Shown piece by piece: positions 26,001 through 34,799 of a stretch of DNA of 64,000 bases (within the stretch, counting starts at the first letter, position 1; each line of letters opens with the position of its first letter). The DNA comes from Bacillus sp. FJAT-27264 (GTDB lineage: Bacteria > Bacillota > Bacilli > Paenibacillales > Paenibacillaceae): contig NZ_MAQW01000002.1 of the NCBI RefSeq assembly GCF_001682855.1, forward strand, positions 87,190 through 151,189, written 5' to 3'. Made by a program: the position numbers and the translations under genes. The notes below the pieces were generated by a model, which did no database searches, was not told where the DNA came from, and saw only the letters and a list, made by a program, of their open reading frames with translations.

Positions 26001-26568
26001 AATGACTACGCCTCAGCACGTTCTTGTTCTCTCGCTTTAATAGTTGATCTAAGAAATGTTCAACCTTCTCTTTATTCACCGACTGACGCGCTACTATGAC
26101 CCCTTTTTCATTTATTACATATGCAAATGGAAAGCGATGTATACGCCATTTCTTGACGACTTCAATATCTGATTCCACTCTAACAGCTGGCAATGCTCCT
26201 CTTGCCAAAGTCCACATCATTCTCGCTTGTTCTACATTCTTATCCATAATAATCAATTTAATAGGCATGTTAGAATATCTCTCAGCTAGCTTCGGTACAA
26301 TCGGCATCATTTCACGGCAAAATGCACATCCATAATCTACAACGAACAAAATTGTATGACGCTCCTCTGCCGCTTCGTAGATAGTAGAAAAAGGCTCCTC
26401 CTCATCAGTAGTAAGCGAATGAACAGGTAGCGGTGGCATAGTGAGTCCGGGAAGTAACCCGTCTTCTGCAAATTCCCGATAGGCTACCCTTGATAACCGT
26501 ATAAGCAAGATGAATAATATAGCAATCCCTAGCCACAGCGCTAACATTGATTGCTGCCAAATCGGCAT
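25984..26568 (-). CDS. Membrane-anchored thioredoxin-fold protein (MauD/TlpA-like)
   Basis: 194 residues. One N-terminal helix (LALWLGIAILFILLIRL) anchors an extracytoplasmic thioredoxin fold with the redox motif VVDYGCAFCREMMP and cis-proline HRFPFAYVIN. It resembles MauD, which works with MauE in periplasmic disulfide formation of methylamine dehydrogenase (family knowledge). The MauE-like gene lies just upstream, so they form a pair. Cargo is inferred to be the six-Cys peptide of this cluster. Confidence 0.82.
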   Translation of the reverse strand: MPIWQQSMLALWLGIAILFILLIRLSRVAYREFAEDGLLPGLTMPPLPVHSLTTDEEEPFSTIYEAAEERHTILFVVDYGCAFCREMMPIVPKLAERYSNMPIKLIIMDKNVEQARMMWTLARGALPAVRVESDIEVVKKWRIHRFPFAYVINEKGVIVARQSVNKEKVEHFLDQLLKRENKNVLRRSHYAAEN

Positions 26569-26627
26569 AACGTATTCCCCCCATTCTTTTCATTTACCAT
26601 TCAATAGTATCGTCAATACAACTGATA

Positions 26628-27167
26628 CTAATTGGTTAACCTCTCAAATGAATACACTTTTGTACACATACTAAGAACAAGTAATAAAAGAACAGGTAAC
26701 AAAATCAAGACAACAAATTGTTCGATAGAAATAGTAATCAATAGAGACAATGATGGCTGTGTTGACCAGATCATAATTGGAAATGCATAGATAATATAAA
26801 TGATATTCTGCACGATCCCTGCCTTACCCAACCTTGTACTCATCCATTTCCCATGACAACCACAAGTCATATCTATATTTCGTAATAGTGCGTAAAGATG
26901 CAACCCAATAAAGCCAATAAAAAGCAAACTACCTACAAGCGCTGCCATACGAGCCATGTATCCAACTAAGATCAAACTACCCGTTGCAAGTTCTGCACCT
27001 ACAAGTAAAACAGCAATCACTTTATTTAATTTGGTAGGGGTCACTTTTAGTAAATTAATAATATTAAGCAAACTTCCTAGCGATAATAGTTTCAATATCG
27101 CTGATAGTAACAGAATCAGACCAAGCGTAATTTGCATAATAAGTGCAAAGTAATCCATATATGCCAC
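26628..27167 (-). CDS. MauE/DoxX-like membrane protein, first copy
   Basis: 179 residues with four to five membrane helices and the loop NIDMTCGCHGKWM, the CxC motif typical of MauE-family proteins. MauE and relatives pass redox equivalents to an exported thioredoxin-fold partner, here the CAFC protein encoded next. It lies 6 bases after the FtsX permease stop. The second cluster copy is at 30339-30770. Confidence 0.82.
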   Translation of the reverse strand: MAYMDYFALIMQITLGLILLLSAILKLLSLGSLLNIINLLKVTPTKLNKVIAVLLVGAELATGSLILVGYMARMAALVGSLLFIGFIGLHLYALLRNIDMTCGCHGKWMSTRLGKAGIVQNIIYIIYAFPIMIWSTQPSLSLLITISIEQFVVLILLPVLLLLVLSMCTKVYSFERLTN

Positions 27168-27173
27168 CCTCCA

Positions 27174-29795
27174 CTACTCAACTGGTAATTCCTCAGTAAT
27201 GGACTTCAGTCCGAGCTGTTTAGAATATAATAACGAAACAATGAGCGATATAACTCCAACAATGAAAATAGGTAGTGCCAAAGTGAACCAGCTTATTTTC
27301 CATCCATTAAATTCATCGCTCCCACTAAATAAACCGACAATGATCCAGCCACTGGCTATAATACCTATAACAATAGCTGTAATTGCATACAAGAGTCCTT
27401 GTACGACCATCACTAATCTTAGCTTTGCTGTGGTTAAACGAATCGCTCGCAGTATGGCGTACTCCCTACGATGTGCATGGAATGTTGCTCCAAGTGTATT
27501 CATAACACCTACAATTCCAACTACGACAAATACTGCCATTATAGCCCACAAAATGGTGTATTGCTCTCTTGACTGATCTGCTACGCGCAATAACTCCGAA
27601 TCTAGATCAGTGACCTTGATCGACAGGTCATCTTCGAGTAATTTCTGCAATCCACTCCTAACACTAGCAATATCCGCACCTTCACTAACTTGCACATATA
27701 TAGTTTTGGGCGAAACTACGTTATTTCTGTCGTTATTTTCGCCTTCAATCCATGATGTCTTTGAATTGTTCATATCCACCAAAGCTAGCGCTTCCTCTGT
27801 AGTAAAAGATAGCTCTGTCACTCCGCTTACTGGCAACTCATATTGTTCTAACCTTTCACCTAGACTAGTTCTTTGCAAAGACACTGTATTTCCTAATGCT
27901 AGTCCCATATGAGTAGCATACTTAGATTGTATTACAATCCCTGATGATAATTTGTTTTTATCTAACTTCATTAATCCCATCTGCTGCATCAATTTTAAAT
28001 CCGTCTGTGCTACACCTAACCATTCATACTCATACGTATCATATAACGATATTCCTTTAAGATACTCGGGATGATATCTGTTAAGCTTCAACCATTTCGA
28101 ATCAGCTCTTTCATAATCAATATCCGCAAGTAGTACACTTTGAAATGAGCCCATCGGTAACGCCTGACTGACCCCTTTTACTTGACGCACTTGCTCTAAT
28201 ACTTTAGTAGACATTACATCAAGTTTCTTCTCAATCACGATCGGCGTGATGTGCTTACGCAGAACTTGTTCCGTATTTGTACGGTTGAGATTGTCTATGA
28301 ATGTTGGAATAGCAATAAAGGCTGTTACGATACTTGCTAATAGCATGACGATAAAAGAATTTTGCCTGCGTAATGCTACAAATTGCTTCGTTGCATAATA
28401 AGCTTCAGCAATGGCGAATTTACGAATGAACCAACCACTAATGCCAGAGACGATAGGAATCATATATCCCGTGCCAAGAATGCATCCTCCTGCTGCTAGC
28501 AACCCACCCATAAGAGTAAATAGCAAACCTGAACTACCGCTAAACATATCTAACCAAGCCAGGCATAATGTTATAAATCCAATAACTACCAGACTTCCTG
28601 CAACCCATGCAATTGATCTGTTTAACCCCTCCTGTTCGCTATACCGAACAGCGACGAGTGGGGCAGAAGCTGCAGTAGTGACAGCAATCCTCATTACAGA
28701 CACGGTCAATACTAACCAACCGAGTACAGCAATCGTAACGACTGCTCGCCAATCAATCTCCACATTATTCAGTGCAATCCCCATCATAGAATTAATAAAC
28801 TTCGTTGAAATATTGCAGAATAGAATACCTACACCAACACCTAACGCAACGCCTAGAAAATTTAACACTGCTGCTTCCATCATGACCATTTTATAGATTA
28901 CTCTTCTACTAGCTCCAATCATTCGAAATGTCGATAACTCGCGTACACGCCCAAGTAACATAAGTTTGAAGCTACTTGATAAGAACAATATACTGACTAG
29001 CAATAATATGCTTCCTAATCCGATAGCAATAAATCTTAACATTGTACGTTGCTTAATCACATCATTGTCCTGTGACCGCAGTGAAATATCGATATCCTCA
29101 TCAATTTCTGATCGTATCGTTGCTTCAACAGTCTTATCGGACATGCCATCTGCTAAAACAAGATATATGGTATTGGCGGCCTCACCCAATGAGTACTCTT
29201 TGCGAATGGAGTCTATATTCATGATTACTGCAGAACCTGATGTGTACTCAGGAATAATCTCGCCAACTACCTTTTTCAGGACGATGTCATTATTCATAGA
29301 GAACTCCTTAGTGTCCCCCTTCTTTACTCCCCAATGTCTAGCTACCTCTTCAGTAATCACCATCTCGTCAGGCTGTAAAGTTGTGGTGAATCCATAGTAG
29401 TTCCGTATTAATTCATTAGGCTCGACCGCAAAATAGTTAATAGCATCCTTAACTCTAGCTGCATAATCATATCTATTTGTAACAAGCTCCGGGGATACTA
29501 TTGCTACACCTGAATCAATGACACCATCAATTTTTCTTAATTTGGAAATCTCATCTTCTGTAAGTAATTTCTTGCTATTTTTATCTTTAAACGGGTTATA
29601 TCCTACCATTAAATCAAAAGTTCCATATTCCTTATCTATAGTCTTTTGCACAGATCGCTCCATAGAAACGTACAGCGTACTTATAACAATAATCAGACCG
29701 AAGCTAACAGCAATTCCGATGCAAGTTAGGATGAGCCGCTGTTTCTTAGTAAATAACATCCGCATGGCTATCCCAAATGTAGAGCGTTTCATCAT
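27174..29795 (-). CDS. FtsX-domain ABC permease, large
   Basis: About 873 residues from the Met pair preceded by AAGGGGGG. The layout is that of two FtsX domains: a first helix (LILTCIGIAVSFGLIIVIST), a long extracytoplasmic region, three helices near 265-385, a second set near 420-500, a second large outer domain and three C-terminal helices. It should work with the MacB/LolD-type ATPase at 23320-24120. Such systems export peptides or confer resistance to them; here self-protection or transport of the cluster product is likely but unproved. Confidence 0.88.
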   Translation of the reverse strand: MMKRSTFGIAMRMLFTKKQRLILTCIGIAVSFGLIIVISTLYVSMERSVQKTIDKEYGTFDLMVGYNPFKDKNSKKLLTEDEISKLRKIDGVIDSGVAIVSPELVTNRYDYAARVKDAINYFAVEPNELIRNYYGFTTTLQPDEMVITEEVARHWGVKKGDTKEFSMNNDIVLKKVVGEIIPEYTSGSAVIMNIDSIRKEYSLGEAANTIYLVLADGMSDKTVEATIRSEIDEDIDISLRSQDNDVIKQRTMLRFIAIGLGSILLLVSILFLSSSFKLMLLGRVRELSTFRMIGASRRVIYKMVMMEAAVLNFLGVALGVGVGILFCNISTKFINSMMGIALNNVEIDWRAVVTIAVLGWLVLTVSVMRIAVTTAASAPLVAVRYSEQEGLNRSIAWVAGSLVVIGFITLCLAWLDMFSGSSGLLFTLMGGLLAAGGCILGTGYMIPIVSGISGWFIRKFAIAEAYYATKQFVALRRQNSFIVMLLASIVTAFIAIPTFIDNLNRTNTEQVLRKHITPIVIEKKLDVMSTKVLEQVRQVKGVSQALPMGSFQSVLLADIDYERADSKWLKLNRYHPEYLKGISLYDTYEYEWLGVAQTDLKLMQQMGLMKLDKNKLSSGIVIQSKYATHMGLALGNTVSLQRTSLGERLEQYELPVSGVTELSFTTEEALALVDMNNSKTSWIEGENNDRNNVVSPKTIYVQVSEGADIASVRSGLQKLLEDDLSIKVTDLDSELLRVADQSREQYTILWAIMAVFVVVGIVGVMNTLGATFHAHRREYAILRAIRLTTAKLRLVMVVQGLLYAITAIVIGIIASGWIIVGLFSGSDEFNGWKISWFTLALPIFIVGVISLIVSLLYSKQLGLKSITEELPVE

Positions 29796-29932
29796 TCCCC
29801 CCCTTAAAATACAAATATAATGTAGTAAATAGTGGCTCAAGTTGTTTCTAAATGAATAATCTAGGACATTAGTAGAACAGACATTTGCGGTACTTTACTA
29901 AGGCGTGTTTGCAAACCTTCAAACCAATCAAA

Positions 29933-30016
29933 TCATACAAGAAGCCTATCTGCTTCGGTAGCAATCGCATCGAGCATCCGATCAAACACGCCTGCCTTCT
30001 CCCATTGACGTAACGG
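29933..30016 (-). mobile_element. IS5-type transposase fragment
   Basis: A 27-codon minus-strand stretch reads PLRQWEKAGVFDRMLDAIAT and ends in a stop. It matches the pattern (RRWxKxGVWxRxxxAL) at the N-terminal region of IS5-family transposases. Nothing else of the element is recognisable. It lies in a 500-base gap (29841-30338) between the FtsX permease and the second MauE gene, which otherwise holds nothing I can identify. Confidence 0.45.
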
Positions 30017-30338
30017 GCGTATACCGATTGCTAGAGGCTATAGCAGTCCGGGAAATCGCTTTCCGGACTTGATGATCCTCAGCATGGAGTTCATTATCTG
30101 GCGAATGTCCTTTGCTGGGTGACCACCCTATGTTTTCCTTTCCGGGACTGGCAATTCCTTTATTCGATTCCATTAATCATTCTCGTAGCTTCCATCATCT
30201 TTTCATATGAAAAGCAGGTACAAAAGGCAGTTGATTGTTTGCAAAAAAGCCTTAGTTCGACGCTAGAAATTTCTGATTGCTCATAATATGCTTAATTACC
30301 TATTATAAATTATTTAATGAATTTTCCATTTAAGCACT

Positions 30339-30770
30339 TTATCCTACAACAACTATCCATATAACTACAGCTATCTGTACAAAACACAACACTAGATTCC
30401 CCCATGCATGACGAGCTGTAACTACGCTCGGCGCGTTCATCTTAAAGCAACCGCATCCATATGGAAAACTCCTTCCCATATTGGTAAACATTAACGCAAA
30501 AAAAACCAACTGTAAACTAGCTCCTAAAATGAAACCGTACAGTCTTGTCCATGGCAATACAATCCACACCGCTGACAATAATTCAACGACTATAAGAAGT
30601 GGTGCCAGTTTTGTTGCTATAAATAGTGGCATGTGATATGTGCCTAATTGATACTCACTCGCGATATAACTGAAAGTATACGGTGTACGCAATTTCTGCA
30701 ATGAACTTTTATAGTATAAAGCTGCTATAATTACTGATACCGCCCATATAATAATACTTATAATCATCAT
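30339..30770 (-). CDS. MauE/DoxX-like membrane protein, second copy
   Basis: 143 residues with four helices and the loop GRSFPYGCGCFKMNAP, again the CxC motif of MauE relatives. It overlaps the upstream thioredoxin-like gene by four bases (ATGA), so the two are translationally coupled. It is shorter than the first copy and not a recent duplicate: the sequences differ widely outside the motif. Confidence 0.8.
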   Translation of the reverse strand: MMIISIIIWAVSVIIAALYYKSSLQKLRTPYTFSYIASEYQLGTYHMPLFIATKLAPLLIVVELLSAVWIVLPWTRLYGFILGASLQLVFFALMFTNMGRSFPYGCGCFKMNAPSVVTARHAWGNLVLCFVQIAVVIWIVVVG

Positions 30771-31213
30771 GCACTAACTCCTAGCTTATTCGTTATAAAA
30801 CGTTGAATAGCAGTAATGTCCTGATCTATATGCATTTGATGTATAAACATCTGTTCATCATGTTGATCTTCTATACTGACTGCTACAACACAAGGAAACT
30901 GTTCAATTTTTAACATTTGAGCAATCTCCAACCGCTCACTAAATATGATCTGTCCGTCAAATACTATCACTTCTAGTCCTCGTTGTTCGATCATCTGTTT
31001 CAGAGGCTCAATCCACTTTGCACAATGAGGATAACCAATTACGTCCAAACAAAATACAAACCCGACAAATCCCGTTTGTAACTTTGTCTGAATAGCATCG
31101 GCTGACGGCAAACTTACCACATATAGATGATGTTCCCTTACCTTATGAAGTAGAGCAATATACAATAGAACTGAACATACACCCGTTACTATGATAGAAA
31201 TCGCTATCACCAA
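30767..31213 (-). CDS. Membrane-anchored thioredoxin-like protein with one active-site Cys
   Basis: 148 residues. An N-terminal helix (AISIIVTGVCSVLLYIALLH) precedes a domain with FVFCLDVIGYPHCAKWIEPL and cis-proline QFPCVVAV, a thioredoxin-like pattern in which the first Cys of CxxC is replaced (YPHC). The extra Cys residues at FVFC and FPC could take part in redox chemistry. Paired with the MauE-like gene downstream. It starts about 30 bases after the cyclase. Confidence 0.7.
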   Translation of the reverse strand: MVIAISIIVTGVCSVLLYIALLHKVREHHLYVVSLPSADAIQTKLQTGFVGFVFCLDVIGYPHCAKWIEPLKQMIEQRGLEVIVFDGQIIFSERLEIAQMLKIEQFPCVVAVSIEDQHDEQMFIHQMHIDQDITAIQRFITNKLGVSA

Positions 31214-31244
31214 CTACTCACATCCTAGTACTATAATTAATATT

Positions 31245-33056
31245 TTAATGCACTAGTTCTACTCCAGTTTTCTCTTCCAGCTTATACAGCCACAATTCTA
31301 TTGCAAGCAAGACCCAAATATCTTCTCTCGCTATCATTCCATGTCGAAATTTATATAGCGCTTGCAACCATTCTTGATGGGGCAGTATGTTCAATATTCG
31401 GATCCTGCCCTTAGTTGCTACATTGATAACCTCGTTCCAGACTTGTTTCAGTCCCTCATGTGTAAGTGGAAGATGTCCTGTCTTATTTTTACGTTCAATA
31501 ATTTGCTGAGGTAAGTACTTACCCATTGATTTACGTAACAATGGCTTAGTCATATTACCTTGGAATCGCACTTCCCCTGGAACGCGAAATAAAAATTCAA
31601 CAAGTTCGCGATCAAGAAATGGGTGTTGCATCGTTACCCCATACTTAGCTGCTAACACTCGATCACTAAACAAGCGAGCCATCGTGCCTTTAAACTGTCG
31701 GTAGTACTCTTGCTGATTGTATGATGGAATATGTTTCAGCTCTTTTATCAACTGACTTTGTTTACGCAGTTCTTTAGCCCAACCTCTGCCTATTAAAGGT
31801 CCTATACCGTAATGAACAAGTAGCTTCGGAGTTGAAAGTCTGTACCTGCTTGCTAACTGTGATGCTTCTTTAATAGCAAGGGTTATTTTACCTGAATGCA
31901 ACATATCAGCTAACGTTGGAAATGAACCTGTCAGCAAGTGATCACTGCCATAGCCCGTGAAGACTTGCTTAGCCCCTGCTATAGAGGCACATCGGATTAA
32001 AGAATCTGTAAAACTTGCAGTAGCCGCTGTAACAGCAGGTTCATATGTCCATAAGTAATTATTCGGAAATTGATGAAACGTACCGTAATTATCACAAACT
32101 TCAAAGACAACATCATCTCGACTTTTGTAATGGTCTAGTACAGTGTAAATATATTCACGCTCGTCACACTCATGCCAGCGGTCAAAGACACCACTTACTG
32201 GAATTGTGTTAACAGTTGGCATCTCCGTTTTTGCAATGCCATACAGTAATGTTGAATCTAGGCCACCACTCATCATAACCGCATTTTTTTCTGAAGGCAT
32301 CATTCTTCGTTTTACGGCATTTACCATTAACTCACGGAAATGCGTCTCATACTCACCAACATCACGATAACGCAATTCTTCACATTGATCATATAAATTC
32401 CAGTATTTATGTGTATATACACTACCAGCAGTTGCCTCTACCCAAGATGCACTTGATAAGCGATACACATTGTTATACGGTGTATTTACATTATCTACAT
32501 GACCATTACATAAATAAAAATCCATTAAATAGTTGGTATTAAGCTGTTCAAGAGAGATGACATCCTTTAGCAGACAGAGATCACTGGATATCCACAGTGT
32601 ATGTTGCTGCTGTGTCCAAAATAACGTGCGCATCCCAATATGATCTCGTACAGCTATCGCCTTACGTTCGCGTTTATCCCAAATGACAAAAGCAAACTCA
32701 CCTACGAAATCATAAACTATATTAATACCGTGCAGCATTATAAGTTCTAGAGCAAGCTCCAGATCATTGACGTAATCAGTCTTGTGAGAATGTAATGCAG
32801 TGAGTCGTGTTCGCAGAACATCTCTATTATCTAAACGAATATCACCAATGATGGTCTGTTGATGATTCACGGCACACATATGCTGCGGAATATCTGTCGC
32901 TAATGCTCCTATGGCAAGCGCACAAATTGCTGACTCATAGTGAAGATTAGTATTTAACCGGTTGTTAGTAATACCTATCGATTCTACGAGAGCCTGTTCA
33001 TTTAAGGGCGGTACTGTAGTTCCGTCTAAATTAATAGCAACTATAAACCACTTCAT
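31245..33056 (-). CDS. Lasso peptide cyclase, asparagine-synthetase-like (C protein)
   Basis: 603 residues. A glutamine-amidotransferase-like N-terminal domain without the catalytic Cys2 (starts MKWF) is followed by an asparagine-synthetase domain with the ATP-pyrophosphatase loop MMSGGLDST (263-268) and YGSDHLLTG. This is the layout of lasso cyclases, which activate an Asp or Glu side chain and join it to the N-terminal amine. It belongs to the operon precursor-B1-B2-C. Asparagine synthetase itself is unlikely: no Cys2 and the neighbours are lasso genes. Confidence 0.93.
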   Translation of the reverse strand: MKWFIVAINLDGTTVPPLNEQALVESIGITNNRLNTNLHYESAICALAIGALATDIPQHMCAVNHQQTIIGDIRLDNRDVLRTRLTALHSHKTDYVNDLELALELIMLHGINIVYDFVGEFAFVIWDKRERKAIAVRDHIGMRTLFWTQQQHTLWISSDLCLLKDVISLEQLNTNYLMDFYLCNGHVDNVNTPYNNVYRLSSASWVEATAGSVYTHKYWNLYDQCEELRYRDVGEYETHFRELMVNAVKRRMMPSEKNAVMMSGGLDSTLLYGIAKTEMPTVNTIPVSGVFDRWHECDEREYIYTVLDHYKSRDDVVFEVCDNYGTFHQFPNNYLWTYEPAVTAATASFTDSLIRCASIAGAKQVFTGYGSDHLLTGSFPTLADMLHSGKITLAIKEASQLASRYRLSTPKLLVHYGIGPLIGRGWAKELRKQSQLIKELKHIPSYNQQEYYRQFKGTMARLFSDRVLAAKYGVTMQHPFLDRELVEFLFRVPGEVRFQGNMTKPLLRKSMGKYLPQQIIERKNKTGHLPLTHEGLKQVWNEVINVATKGRIRILNILPHQEWLQALYKFRHGMIAREDIWVLLAIELWLYKLEEKTGVELVH

Positions 33057-33141
33057 CTAGATTCCCCTCTATAATACTCCCATAGGTGGAGGCACGGGAG
33101 CGTGATGTGTACTCCATGAGAAGCGGACCGTCAACTAGATC

Positions 33142-33276
33142 TCGGCTAAATACGAGCGCTGCCAAGTGATGATTAATCGGTGGAAAGCAGAGTTCTTGCG
33201 CACGCTTCGACCTTTTCGAGAAGAAGGTAGGCGAAGTCAGCAGAATGAGAAAGGAGTATTGAATCCACGCAGGTGA
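33142..33276 (+). mobile_element. IS3-type orfA remnant
   Basis: On the plus strand, opposite to the cluster, the frame reads SAKYERCQVMINRWKAEFL then a charged tail and stop. NRWKAEFL with the preceding AKY matches the helix-turn-helix of IS3-family OrfA proteins. It fills the 225-base gap between cyclase and B2 and ends 6 bases from the B2 stop. GC is higher than in the flanks. No terminal repeats are identified. Confidence 0.5.
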
Positions 33277-33281
33277 AAGTA

Positions 33282-33704
33282 TTATCCTTCTTCTGTCGAA
33301 AGGATAATCTTAAATTGATCGGTATATTGAGAATCCTCATTCACGTTGTGTCCGTTAAGTACTAACCACGCATGTGCAGTAAATGGCATCTTACGAACGC
33401 CGACAACTAATTCTACTGGTAGATAAAATTTCTTCCGTAAATACTGGTAGCCGAGAAAAGAACGATGCATACATTGCGCAGAACGTGGATACACAGTGCA
33501 GACGTAATCAATTGTCATCAAGAACTTATTAACCTCTTCTTCATCATGATGAGTTAGCAGCAATTTTTGCACACCAACTGATGAAGGTAGTGGATAACGT
33601 TTAACATGTCTTCTGAACAATCTTTCAAATCCGACTATCTGTAATCCAAGATCAATTTTAAATAGTGAGAAATAGAGTTTGATAAATTCCCACTTACTCA
33701 TCAT
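33282..33704 (-). CDS. Lasso peptide leader peptidase (B2, transglutaminase-like)
   Basis: 140 residues. The Cys protease triad is visible: Cys78 in SAQCMHRSFLGY, His111 in TAHAWLVLNG and Asp124 in VNEDSQ. B2 cuts the leader from the precursor once B1 has bound it. It overlaps B1 by ATGA. An IS remnant directly follows it, so the cyclase gene is more distant than usual but still in the same direction. Confidence 0.92.
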   Translation of the reverse strand: MMSKWEFIKLYFSLFKIDLGLQIVGFERLFRRHVKRYPLPSSVGVQKLLLTHHDEEEVNKFLMTIDYVCTVYPRSAQCMHRSFLGYQYLRKKFYLPVELVVGVRKMPFTAHAWLVLNGHNVNEDSQYTDQFKIILSTEEG

Positions 33705-33964
33705 AATCTTTTCACCTTAATGAGTTTACTTCGTTTCAGTTCAGTAATGAAATTCTCCACATCTATATATAACTGTTGCTTCGAGACATTAGCATATTTG
33801 TGCTGTAACAGAATAACAATAGCATCTATGTTAAGACCAGATTCAATACCACTCCATATATCAGCACCTATCTCATCTATGCCATAGAATAGACCTCGTT
33901 TGGTATCTAACAATACTTTCTCTCCCTCTTGGTCGACAGTTCTAACATATGATTTAATCTTCAC
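33701..33964 (-). CDS. PqqD-like precursor recognition protein (lasso B1)
   Basis: 87 residues, a stand-alone RiPP recognition element: VLLDTKRGLFYGIDEIGADIW is the PqqD/B1 pattern, followed by a helical part ending ITELKRSKLI. It binds the precursor leader, here the YSAPKL segment. It starts with GTG; ribosome site GGGGTGAG is a little distant. Its stop overlaps the B2 start. Confidence 0.9.
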   Translation of the reverse strand: MKIKSYVRTVDQEGEKVLLDTKRGLFYGIDEIGADIWSGIESGLNIDAIVILLQHKYANVSKQQLYIDVENFITELKRSKLIKVKRL

Positions 33965-34081
33965 TGTTTTTTACTCACCCCAAGTGAACAATATCAATTG
34001 ACATTCATTATGTATCGTTAACACATGCAGAGATATCATCCCTGCATATGTTAACAGGTACTTATCTTCTACAATCAAATC

Positions 34082-34306
34082 TTAACAATTGGCATTTGAA
34101 TAACATGTATCCGGAGGATCTTTGATCTGACAGACAGTCTCATAATTACAATTATTACCACTTACACAATTTTTCTGAAGATACTCATAATAGTCTGTTC
34201 TATCAAGATAAATGTTCTCAGCTCCCCAACCACAACTTCCCTGAATAAGATCCTTTGACTTGCCGAACGCGACTAACTTCGGCGCTGAATAAATCTGATT
34301 GATCAA
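34082..34306 (-). CDS. Lasso-type RiPP precursor with six-Cys extended core
   Basis: 74 residues from a TTG start chosen because GGGAGG lies 6 bases upstream; an upstream TTG overlaps that site. The leader (1-22) carries the lasso motif Y-x2-P-x-L-x3-G as YSAPKLVAFG, but the usual Thr at -2 is Ile (LIQ|G). The predicted core (23-74) begins GSCGWGAEN: Gly1 and Glu8 could form an 8-residue macrolactam. The core is 52 residues, far longer than typical lasso peptides, with Cys at core positions 3, 25, 31, 37, 46 and 52. Product unknown. Confidence 0.85.
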   Translation of the reverse strand: MINQIYSAPKLVAFGKSKDLIQGSCGWGAENIYLDRTDYYEYLQKNCVSGNNCNYETVCQIKDPPDTCYSNANC

Positions 34307-34368
34307 AAAATTACCTCCCAATTATTGATTTTGTTGTATACATAGTTTTATATTTACAACACTTCCTC

Positions 34369-34397
34369 ATATTAACATCAAAATCTATCAAATTCAA
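34369..34397 (-). promoter_or_regulatory. Promoter of the lasso-type cluster
   Basis: On the minus strand TTGAAT (34392-34397), 17-base spacer, TAATAT (34369-34374). Transcription would start about 55 bases before the precursor TTG. It is the best promoter upstream of the cluster. Confidence 0.65.
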
Positions 34398-34449
34398 TAT
34401 TTTTCTAAAATTTGTAGTATTATCTCGAATTATGGACCCTCCTCGTTCT

Positions 34450-34799
34450 ATTCGCCAAGTTTCTCGCCAAAACAAATTAGGTCAGACGATTGAACCGCTC
34501 GTCTTTTGATATCGTTAAAATATGGCTCGTGTCTCGCTGAAAGCGTCGTAGACTACCGCTGTTCTATTGAGCTAACGTTTCCCGTTAAAATTCCGGTTAA
34601 CTGAATAATTTGAAGTTTGAACAAAAAAGAGCGCCTCTGTAACATGGGAGTTGAATAACGGGTCTACAGCCCTTTTATTCTCACCATTTAGGAGGTCGCT
34701 CTACTATGAAGTTTAAAGTTTAATACAAGCAAAATCATTGACGTCTTAGTATTACGGTTTAAAGTACACTTTAAGTCAAAGCTGCCAGGATTTCGTTCT
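34450..34799. other. Gene-free stretch, possible degenerate insertion sequence
   Basis: No intact gene. At 34690-34716 AGGAGG is followed by ATGAAGTTTAAAGTTTAA, i.e. a start that meets a stop after five codons; the frame after the stop (YKQNH) looks like a broken transposase beginning, but I cannot name the element. Confidence 0.3.

Noticed and set aside
31245..33056. Asparagine synthetase of primary metabolism
   Set aside because: It lacks Cys2 of the glutaminase and sits with B1, B2 and precursor genes, so a lasso cyclase fits better.
34082..34306. Sactipeptide or lanthipeptide precursor
   Set aside because: No radical SAM or lanthionine synthetase gene is near; the leader and neighbours are of lasso type.
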